A DNA stretch of 64,000 nucleotides, taken from Yamagishiella unicocca (lineage: Eukaryota > Chlorophyta > Chlorophyceae > Chlamydomonadales > Volvocaceae). Location of the stretch: positions 2,418,001-2,482,000 of the forward strand of contig BDSL01000004.1 of assembly GCA_003116995.1 (NCBI GenBank), given 5' to 3'. The position numbers and the translations under genes are program-made. This document shows, in pieces, positions 24,701 to 34,000 of the stretch. The first letter of the stretch is position 1. Each line of letters starts with the position of its first letter. The notes under the pieces are model-generated. The model was given only the letters and a program-made list of their open reading frames with translations. It had not been told where the DNA came from and made no database searches.

Positions 24701-25692
24701 TCTGAATCTGAACCCGAATCAAAATCCGAATCCGAATCCGAATAGGAAAGCAATCTGGACTGCGACCCAGTAGGGCAGACCCTTCCCCCCAACGATCCAG
24801 CCCACGCATCTCGCTTACTACGCTCTATTCGAGGGCCTGGGCGGCCCACCGATCCACCGACCCACCATCCGAAGCCGAGCGCCTCGAAGGTGAGGCACTC
24901 CTTGGGGCGCCAGGCGTTACGTACGCTTGCAGCTGTGGCCCGGAAAACATCCTGGAGGTCAGCGGGCGGCAGGTGGGGGAGTGGGGTTGCAGCGGGGAGG
25001 TGTGTTTTGCAACGGGTGACACGCACAAAATATGAGTGGGGCGCCTGCGCGGTGCGGTGCGGTGCGGTGCGGTGTGGTGTGGTGTGGGGCGATGCTGACA
25101 AATCCTTTACATCCACACCGACGTCCCCCGCACAGACTCGATGGCAACCGGGAGGACAGCCCGACCACGCAGGCGGGAAACTGCAACCTCCGCTTTAAGA
25201 GGCATTCCGGCCGATACTTGTGGCGCCCAACCACGGAGCATCTGTCGTCCGTCCCATGCGTCAAACACTCAAATTGCACCCAAAAAACTAGGGTCGGCTC
25301 ATCCTACCCGGTTTTGCCCCGTACTGCAGGCATCCGTTTTATTCCCGCCACAACCCAAAACGCCCACAGATTGCTCCAAATCCCGGCCCCCGGTCCCCGA
25401 CCCTTGCCCGGCCGCGCCGCGCGCCCACCAGCCAGCTGTCCAGGTCGCCGTGCCTCATTTGCTCCCCGCCATCCGTCTCCGCCATTTCGCGCCAGACGTC
25501 CTCTCCTATGCCCTGATTGGGAGAATTAAGTCCATCTGAGGTGGCAGGGAGCTGTTGCTGCTGTTGCTGCGGGCCAGCCGGCGGCCAGCTGGTTGCCAGC
25601 GTCCCATGCCGAGCCCCCGCCGCACGCGCGGCATCCATGGCTGCCGCAGCCTGCAGGACTCGCATTGCTTCCTGCTCATTTAAGCTCTCCAT
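18757..25692 (-). CDS. Class 3 lipase, sn1-specific diacylglycerol-lipase-like
   Basis: Alpha/beta-hydrolase of the lipase class 3 family; the likely substrate is a diacyl- or monoacylglycerol. The core exons join in phase: 23141-22976 (WRPAFFLAVHRESRTV, then RGTGLLRDLL, the oxyanion RGT), 22419-22291 (nucleophile elbow LHLIGHSMGAG), 21985-21822 (TAALLAVILSTDVERAREL, CFATPPVV), 21383-21282 (ADLVSRCSAMSLRRLADEM, with the likely catalytic Asp), an exon ending at 19231 (low-complexity linker, then LLVPGCVYVMERRG) and last exon 18938-18757 (LLRDVGRTQLKRILLKRSML, SDH-like RDHLLSHYL, stop). Two small exons near 20.9-20.4 kb fit in phase but are tentative. 5' exons are probable near 24.9 kb (DVFRATAASVRNAWRPKECL), 24.5 kb and 24.1 kb, and the ATG at 25692 opens a plausible first exon; their exact joins are unresolved. 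Large introns carry six different tandem repeats. Membrane segments were not identified with confidence. Confidence 0.75.
20834..20930. repeat. GGGGGCA tandem repeat (potential G-quadruplex tract)
   Basis: Runs of four to six G separated by CA recur about a dozen times on the plus strand. The C-rich complement is the transcribed sense strand of the lipase gene, and the tract falls directly next to a probable exon acceptor. Confidence 0.85.
21081..21250. repeat. 27-bp minisatellite, six copies plus a partial
   Basis: Unit starts recur at 21081, 21108, 21135, 21162, 21189 and 21216, with a partial unit at 21243, and units are almost identical. The array lies in a lipase intron just after the exon ending at 21282. 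Because 27 is a multiple of 3, it reads as a spurious periodic peptide (SSRQPPAEP) on plus. Confidence 0.95.
22481..22600. repeat. 20-bp minisatellite, six copies
   Basis: The unit GTGGGTGGAGGTGCCGGGGA repeats six times with one or two substitutions in the lipase intron between the RGT exon and the GHSMG exon. Confidence 0.95.
23690..24012. repeat. CCCGCCCACC-type degenerate tandem repeat
   Basis: CCGCCCACC followed by variable 8-12 bp (GTGTC, ATGTC, GGACC) recurs more than 15 times across a lipase intron. Confidence 0.85.
24673..24746. repeat. (CCGAAT)n hexanucleotide microsatellite
   Basis: CCGAAT and one-base variants repeat about twelve times within the lipase gene, in a probable intron. 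On the minus strand it reads as Ser-Asp, which gives a false acidic peptide. Confidence 0.9.
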
Positions 25693-26284
25693 GGCAATTT
25701 TGGTGTGGAAATGCTACTGTTCGTGCTCCCCGCGAAGGGACGCACTGAAACGGCGCGGGTGCAACAGTAGGCAGTACTCTTCTTTCAAAATACATACTAG
25801 AACGTCATTCCGTCAGGGTGAAGGTCTCCGGAGAAACTGTCGCCGCCGTGGGCTTGTTCGGATGGGCATGTATGTGTGTGTAACCGAGGAACACTTCGCA
25901 ACGAATGTATGATTGCCTGGAATACACTAGGTAGGCACTTATATGCTATGTACGTAATTTATAATAGTTGCGAGCGTTATGTTCAATTATGGGGCGCGCT
26001 AGATGGGCGACGTTCCCCCTTCCCCATGAAGTCGCTCTAGGCAGCATCTAGATGACAAACGTTGGATAATTATGTGAGCGTTTGTGCTGGTACACCGCCA
26101 ATGGCCCTTCACAACCCCGTCAGACTCGCCTAACCGTGTCTGGACGACCCGTCGGCAGCAGGGTTCTGTTTCACAGCTTCACAACTTCATTTCTTAAAGG
26201 CTTGACACATATTCACAGTTTGTCTTTAGTCAGGCTGTTTCACAGACCCAGCTAGTCGTTAACAAGTGGTTTCAGCAGGATAGG
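25693..26284. other. Divergent intergenic region, lipase and DCC genes
   Basis: AT-richer than its neighbours, with no exon recognised. It lies between the probable lipase start (ATG on minus at 25692) and the tentative DCC first exon, so it should hold both promoters. Confidence 0.4.
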
Positions 26285-28390
26285 ATGCCCGCGACTCGGG
26301 TCATAGCCAGCGCTTGTGGGACAGAGGCATGGCCTGGTAGCATCGTGCGGTGCAGAGAAGCCTTGATGGTAGGCGCGTGCGGCCCATTACTTTGCTAGAT
26401 TGGAACAGCCATCACCACACAAATGTTGTCCCTCCGATTCCACTCGGAGCTTGCACGCTTGCACACACCTCAATGTGCAACTGATTCACATGAAACTCCA
26501 CAGCTGAAAACCCTTGGCGCGTGGAGCTCGTGCCGTGATGTCCCGCTTAAGCCCTTCCTCCGGGCATTGCTCCCACGCAAAGCCCGCACACCACGAAGAC
26601 GCACTGGCGCTGCTTCCCCTTTCCCATTCACAATCCACTCGCACCCTTTGTATACCCACCTCGTCTTGCCGCCCTTGTTAATCCTGCACCACCAGTTCCT
26701 GGCAGTTTCACGCGGTTCCTTGTTGTGGGTCAGCCCGCTCCATGTCGCTTGCCTGCCCGTGTACCGTCTGACAAAGCCATCCTCGCGCCACGACGTTCGT
26801 ACTGGAACATAATGCTCCCCTGGACTTAAGCGACAACTCCTATCAGCTCCCCCTAACATCCATCCCCACCGCCATGGCGAGGGAGCACTGCGGCGCCCCA
26901 TGCTGGCGGCCCCTGTGGAACCTCCTCCCTTACGCTGTCGCTGATATACTCAGTTACTCCTCCCACTGCTTCACTTAGGTGCGGTCGCCCTTGGTACCTG
27001 CGCCGCACTCTCCAGCTCCGGTGCCATTCGCAGCAGCAGCAGCAGCAGCGCCAGCAGCAGCAGCAGCAGCGCGCCGCGGAGGCTGGACGCAGCTGCGGCG
27101 AGGGGTTGCTGCGGGAGCCGCAGCGTACCCCGCCTCAACCACCAATACGGTCAGTGGCGGGGCCGCAGCGGCGGCGACGGCGCCGGCGGCTGCTCTGGAC
27201 GACTTCGCGGCTGACCAGCGGCCGGTCATTCTGTTCGACGGCGTTTGCAACCTGTGAGTCGGGTCCGGCGGGGACGTGCGGCGGTGGGTGGGTATGAGAG
27301 GGCGCCCGTGGGTCGGCGCTGAAGAGGCAAACCGATATTAGGAAACGCTTGATTTAAATGGTGGGCGGGGGGTGGGCGGGGGATGGATGGATGAGTGGGT
27401 GAGTGAACACAGAGGGCACGACGGGGTACGCAGAGGGGGCGGAGGTGATGCCGGCAAGGGGCTGCGCTGGGCGGGTGGGGGCGGTTCTTGGACGATTGCC
27501 CTGCCTAGCAGCACGCGTCCCCTCACCTCACCTGCTGTCACCTCACCTGCTCTCACCTCACCCGCCCTCACCTCACCTCACCTCACCTCACCTCACCCGC
27601 CCTCACCTCACCCCCCCCTCACCTCACCTGCTCTCACCTCCGCGCCCTCATTCCTGCTGCTCCACAGCTGCAACGGCGGGGTCAACTTCATGCTCGATAA
27701 CGACCCCTCGGGTGAGTTCCGGCTGGCGGCCCTGCAGAGCCCCGCCGGCCGCCGGCTGCTGGCCCGCAGCGGCCGCTCCCCCGAGGACATCTCCTCCATC
27801 GTGCTGGTGGAGAGGGACCGCCACTACATCCGCTCCGAAGCCATCCTGCGCATTGGCGCGCACCTGCGGCTGCCGCTGCCGCTGCTGGCTGCGTTCGGCT
27901 TCCCGGTGCCGCTGCCGCTGCGAGACGCATTTTACGACGCGGTCGCCAACAACAGGTGGGTCCTCGCAACAGCAGGCGGAGGGGGGAAGGATACACAGTA
28001 ACAACAAGAGCAGGTAGGTGTGGGGAGGATACACAGTAACAACAGCAGGTGGAGGGGGAGGATACACATAAACAACAACAGCAGGTGAAGGGGGAGGATT
28101 CACAGGAACAACGACAGCAGGTGGAGGGGAAGCATGCGCGCGGAGGCGCGGCAACATGGCTCGGCTCCTCGGACGCGACTTGCTTGTAGCAGCAGTAGCG
28201 GCAACCCAATGACCCTCCGCGTGCTGCCCTCCCCACCCCTCCTCCCTCGGATGTCTGCCAACCCCTCCTCCCTCCTCCCTACGGCGCCGACCTCATAATG
28301 CTGTACCGCAGGTACTCGTTCTTCGGTCGCACGGATGCCTGTCGCCTGGGCGGCGCCGGCCAGTTCGCGAACCGCTTCATCGTCGATTGA
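26285..28390 (+). CDS. DCC-family (DUF393) thiol-disulfide oxidoreductase-like protein
   Basis: Small family defined by a Dx3CxxC motif; a thiol-disulfide redox role is inferred from family membership. Secure exons: 26979-27253, 27668-27955 and 28312-28390 (TGA). The signature FDGVCNLCNGGVNFMLD spans the 27253/27668 junction. It is followed by FRLAALQSPAGRRLL, VLVERDRHYIRSEAILRI, a hydrophobic LPLPLLAAFGFPVPLPL stretch and the C-terminal YSFFGRTDACRL. Exon 26979-27253 has an Ala-rich leader coded by (GCA)n, consistent with an organelle transit peptide. It has no ATG and an in-frame TAG just upstream, so an earlier exon is required. A tentative one runs from ATG 26285 to 26368, followed by GTAGGC, and keeps phase 0, giving 241 aa in total. 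The core is certain; that first exon is not. Confidence 0.82.
27530..27645. repeat. (CCTCA)n pentanucleotide repeat
   Basis: CCTCA units interspersed with CCTGCTCT fill the 3' part of the first mapped DCC-gene intron, ending about 20 bp before the acceptor at 27667. Confidence 0.85.
27960..28132. repeat. ~36-bp minisatellite in DCC intron
   Basis: Four to five imperfect copies of a unit containing AGCAGGTGGAGGGGGAGGAT followed by a CACA-AACAAC tail begin directly after the donor at 27955. Confidence 0.85.
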
Positions 28391-29687
28391 GGGACCGTCT
28401 TGGACCGCATGTACATTTTGTTCACCCTGGATAAGGCCGCGACAGCACCCGCCCTGCCGATGCATTCGCTGGCAGTTGCTTAGTCGGTTGACAGTAGTAC
28501 CAGCGATGCTAGCGATATATGGCAGGCAGGGCAGCAGCACCGGTCGCGGTGGCAAGTGGATGTGCCGGGCGGGCAGAGGCGCTGCTTCACCGGGGGTACC
28601 GTATTCACGGCGCACCCCGTGTCTGCTGCCTCGATGCACAGCCGCACCGTTGGACGCCTTTAGGCGTCGTTTGGGGTAACCGGTACCCTCGTCGTTCGGC
28701 CTGCCATTCGAGATGTGGTACGGCTACCTGTGTAACGGACTGCATTTAATAATTATTATTATTATCTCCGTGTAAGTCGTGTGTCTTCGGGGCGTCTGTA
28801 GCTTGGTTCGCTCGAGGGTGCCCGCGCGGGTGAAGAGCTGGTGCTGCTATCCGAGCATCGATTGCGACAGCCTCAACTGCCGACGAGTTCCTTGTGAGAG
28901 CTGGAGGCACTGGCTGGAGGCGCATGCGGTGGCAGGCTGCCTCGGCTCGCGGTGGGCTCGCGGTGGGCTCGCGGTGGGCTCGCGGTGGGCTTGCGTGTGG
29001 ACGAGAGCCGATAGCTGTTGAAGGTGCTCACTGGATAGGGGACGGGATACCGTATGCTTGCGCGCGATGGCGGCAGGTGCGCAGTCACGTGAAACAGGTG
29101 TTACAATGTCCGCCCCGTAACGGTAGCCTCCGTCCCCATATTGCGTGTATGTTCCTCAGCTCGCACCACACTAAGCTAGAAGGAGGAGAGAGTCGCGGAT
29201 CCCATAGTACGGTGGCGGCGGCGGCGACCGCAACGAATTTCGGTGGTCAGTGGGGATACGACTGATTGCACGGCATGCAGACATAACCGGGCCCAGCGAA
29301 CGATCACAGTATTCCGCAAAGTGCAAAGCACCGCTGCTAATGCGCCATTCATCAGGGTGCAGCGAGCCTCCGCTTCAGACATCGGGACCCCTGCGCCCAG
29401 TGCTACGATCCCATTTAGGAAACGAAACGCGGCGTCGCCCAATCCAATCTAACCTTCAACCCAGGACAACGAAAAGCAGTTTTGAGAGCTCAAAACGTGG
29501 GTCTGTCCTTCCCAACTCGACCTCCAAAACAGGACGTGATGTGCGGCTCAATTGAAGTGAGCTTGCCTTGTCAACGGTGGAGCGGCGCAGCGCTTGGATG
29601 CCCCGGACGAGAGACGCACGCAAACACACACACCCTGATACGGCTCTATGAACGAACGTGGCCCCTACCACCAATCTCGCGCTGCTG
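28391..29687. other. Intergenic region with simple repeats
   Basis: 3' flank of the DCC gene, with TGTAA near 28733 and 28770. A TTA/TAA microsatellite lies at 28747-28768 and an 11-bp CTCGCGGTGGG repeat at about 28948-28992. No exon was recognised. Confidence 0.45.
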
Positions 29688-30514
29688 GTGATGGTGCTGC
29701 TGTTGCACGCGTGCATGATCATCTAAGCTCAGTCACAGCGCGAAACTGCTCGCCGAGCAGCGCCGGCGACAACGCCGTTCCCTAACACGTTCATGTCATC
29801 CCCGGCCCGAAGCAACCAGCTGGGCACAACAGCTGTTGCGGAGGCAGCACCTCGAATGGGATGTAATCCCAAGAATCAGGATCACTACATCGATTAAGAA
29901 GTCCAGGCAGAGTCCCAGACACTGCGAACCGCACTAGAAGCCAAGTAGCATGTCGGGTATGTGCCCAGCACCATGTACGGCGCCGCCTCAGCGGCAGTCC
30001 CCACAGAACGGCATCCCTGACAGTACGAGTTCATCAGCGGCACTCCGCCACGGTACGACCTTCCGGGCCGTACGACACAACATGTGTTGTAAACTGTGTG
30101 TTCGAACGATGCCCAGCCGTTGGTGGGCGTGAAACGCAATGTACACCGCGGCGCAACTAGCAGTGCGTATGATGATCAATTGGAAGCCGGTGATGATTTA
30201 TTAACTACGCCTTCAATATAAGCGTACACGTAGGCAAGGTGATCTGTCGCATCGACTGGGTAACGCCCTCGCACCCCGGTTCTCAAGCGTGGCGTCCTAA
30301 CATCGCGATGGTTTGTGATGTGTATCGCTCTAATACTGTATGCAACGATGCGAATGCCGCACCAATCTCATGTGTAAACCTGTGCTTGCCTCTCCTCCGC
30401 GTAGGTAGGACGTGACAACTGCCACCATACTCGGATCCCTATTCGTCCCGCCGAGACCCAAGAGGTGAAAACTCGACCGGCGCGCACCCCTCTCGCAGAG
30501 ACGCGGCTCGTCAC

Positions 30515-30584
30515 ACCTGCCAACTGAAACCTGCCAACTGAAACCTGCCAACTGAAACCTGCCAACTGAAACCTGCCAACTGAA
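30515..30584. repeat. 14-bp minisatellite, five copies
   Basis: ACCTGCCAACTGAA is repeated five times. The equivalent site in the right duplication unit (39270-39297) has only two, so copy number has changed since the duplication. Confidence 0.92.
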
Positions 30585-31054
30585 GACTGCTGCGCCGCGC
30601 CGGCGGTTGGGCCGCACATTCGCGCAAGGGCCACGTGAGCCATACCGGTTCCAACCCTTGCCGGCTCGACCCACACCCACGGGGCCCGGGCCCCCCCACA
30701 CATGTTCCCATTAGGTGCCCCCCAACGCTAAGCAACGCAGGACGTCCACACTCTAAGAATCCCAGCCAAACGGGCAATGCAGCTTTCTTGATCGGTGATC
30801 CTTACTTATTGATTAAGCCTTCGGCGATCACGTCCAGAGGTTTCCACCGATTGCTATCAAATACTTTCAGCGGCCAGCGATGCGCTAGGCTCATTCTTGT
30901 CCGTACGGCCGATGTCGAGCCCCCAAGCTAAAGCTGTTGGGTCTGCTGCCGGGGTCCACGCAGCTCCCGCGCGTCCCTGCGCTCACCGCCCGCCAGCGCT
31001 TGCTCCGAAACCAGATCCAGGAAATTAGTTCCGAAACCAGATCCACGGAATCAC

Positions 31055-34000
31055 TCACTTCTTCCGACAATCTGAGTCCGCCTTATCTGTGAATCCGTCG
31101 CAGTCATTATCGAGGCCATCAGAGCACATGGCCCCGCTCTCGCTCAGGGCGCGTACGTGGCACAACTCAATGATGGTCTCATTTGCGGACAGGGTGGTGG
31201 TCGCGGTGACTTGCAGGGCGCCGCCGACGAGATTGTTGCTCGTGGGATTTCCCACGAAAGGGCTCCGCCAGATGTTTGGGTTCTTGAGGCTGCGCTCGGG
31301 CGCTCTCCAGGGAGGGCCGTAGTCCAACAGCGTTGGCTTGAACCCAAAGTCGCGCTCGTTCTGGGCGCCGTCGTACGAATGGACAAACACCTTAAAGCTA
31401 TGCGCGTCGTTGAGGCCGCTGTCGTACTTGCTTTTGGTGGCGCTCTTGACGCGGTAGCTGATGAAGTATGTGGTCATGCTGATGTTCTTCATCGGCGACT
31501 GGCCGAGCTTGACGTACAACTGCCGGCGGGCGTCGTACAGGACGGGATGGCGGGGCGGGGCGTCAATCGCTTACTCGCTTCCTGATCGTCGCTTTCAAGC
31601 AGGCCCGATGTACGAAGGTTCTGTCCTGTCGGACGGGGTACGGTGCGGCGCGGAGAGCAGCTGCCGCCACATGCAGTCTCCATGTCCTACGCTGCCAGCC
31701 CACACGCCACATCGCCGCGAGACAGCATACCCGCAGCCTGGCTTGCCAGTCCTACATCACCCCATTACCAGTACCCGGCCTCACCACGCTATCGTCTGCC
31801 CGACCAAGCGCCGGCAGCCTCAGCTTGATCTTGTTCGTGCCCCGGAACGAGCCGGCGTTCAGGCTGCCGGACAAGAAGGAATCTTGGCCAGGAGGCGCAC
31901 CGTTGACCAGAAATCGAGTCGAGCTGAGGGGCCTCGCCCAGCCGATGCGGAACCTGCGGGAGCAGGGTCCGTGAGGGCGAGGGGGCCGCACCGGGAAGTT
32001 GCGAGGAAAACCCGTGTACGAGAAAAACACCGTTTGTGACGCACGTTTGAAGACGTGGGGAGGTCGCGAGTCAGGCCTTAATGAGCAGCACAGCTCGTAT
32101 GAACGCCGCCGGACTGCCTTTGTGCCTCCAGTGCCTCCAGTTCCGATATCGGTTAACGGGTTTCCTCTCTACCCATCCCCCGGAGTTTTTCACCATGCAA
32201 CCCCAAACGCGTCACGCAACATTCCTCGGTAGCCACGACTTCGCCCGCTTTCGCGCCGCATCAGTGGGCGTAATCCAGTGCAGGCAGCCCGTCCGCCCGA
32301 GCGCAATCGCATGCATTTCTCAAACGCGCCATCTTAGCTCGTTTGCAGTCATATTCCTCCTCCTCGAATTCCTACGTTGTATCTAACGGTTTCCTCGCCC
32401 CCCCACCTCCCGCTTACAAGTTGGGCGCGTTCGGACACAGCAGTCCCGAGCCAGCTCCGACAAACTTCCCCATCACGTCGGTTTCATCGCCGTACGGGTC
32501 ATTCCCCCTGCAGATGACCGATCATAGGCCACAGGCGGGGCGGTCCAGAATTTTCAACTGTAGGCGTTACGCGATGATGTGGCTAAAGCACATTCCGAAT
32601 ACAAACCCTACCTACTCACCATATTTGGCGGCAGACAGGGGCCCAGCAGGCTATCCAATCTTGCGTAACCCACATGCAACAAGGCTCAAGTTAGTTTGCT
32701 GCAGTGAAACGTAAGAGAGAACAACCCTGTCATCTTACCTTCCCAATTTGTAGAACGCCGCCAAAGCAGCGCCAGCTCTCAAGCCCTAACACCCCGCCCC
32801 TACTGGCTGCCTCTTACTTGCTTGTGGCGGCCCACGCATCCCGTACCTAGCATCGTCCACTGCGCATAGCCTGCTGGCGCCTTTCCGGCGCTGCCAGTGC
32901 CGGGAAATACGCGAAAGCAACCTGGTTTGACACGCCAAGGCCCGGAACCATTCAGGCCCCCCGAACCAGGGCTTCGGGACCAGGTGCACCACGGCTCCGA
33001 AACCATGGGTGGCACCGAAACCCCTAGGGGCGGCACTCACTGGCCCGCGTGCTCCAGGCCGAAGTTGTGCATCGCCTCGTGCATGAACACGTGGAGGTAC
33101 TCGGGCCGCATTTCAGGAGGCATCTTGACAAAACTGCGCGTGTGTGTTGGGTGCGGTACGACATGGACGAGCGATCAGCGGGGGGTCGTTTTCGGGTCAC
33201 TGGGCAGCAGCTTACAGACCCTCTGCCGGTAGCTGTGATGGCTCCAAGATCCGATATCTCCCATGCAGTCTGGGACCAGTGTTGCGCTGCATGGCAACCA
33301 ACGCCACACTGGCGGTCGCACCTTTGGCCGAACAACCCTGTCCGCCTGGACGCTTGTTGGCCCCCCCTCGCCCACATGACTTCTCGCTGTGCCCCATCTC
33401 CAACACCTGCCCCCCATCCCTGCTCCCGCCGTCGCCTCTAGCCCCCCTCTCCCACAAACCGCCTTGCCGTACTGCGTTGTACGATACTCACGAGCTGCAC
33501 GTGGGGCTGGTGCACGTGACGTCGCCGTAGCCGTCCCATTTGCAGGGGGCCTTGGGCGGTAGCAGGTAGATGTTACGGCGCCGCGTGATGTACGTTAGGA
33601 TGCTGAGCAGCTCGGTGGTGCCGGTGGCGTTAGGCTTCTCCGTCACGCGCTGAGTAGGGATAGGTGGCAAGATAGAAAATACTTCCGCGCCGGATCGCTT
33701 ACGCTTAACACGTGGACTCAAGAAACGTGCGCACACATCGAGGAGGATGCGCACAACTTAACTTGCTGCGGAGTCCTAAAGATGAGTGCCTTCCCACACA
33801 GCTCCAAACGTGACTCCGCCTAACCCAAATAAATCGTTGGTGCGGTACTGCAACGCGCCGTTAGTTGCCGTACGGTCGATTTGTCCCTGACCCAACCACC
33901 GCATTTCGTGCGAGGAACCAACCTTCCAGGCCCATTCTTCCGCCTGCTGCTCCCAGGAAGACTGCTCCGCGGCCATGCAGCTTTTGGACATGTCAAACGT

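Noticed and set aside
33024..33377. A 2-bp frameshift before the zinc site in the left metalloprotease copy
   Set aside because: The 2-bp difference from the right copy lies just upstream of the AG at 33134-33136. It is therefore inside the intron, and the exon itself (33133-33041) is in frame.
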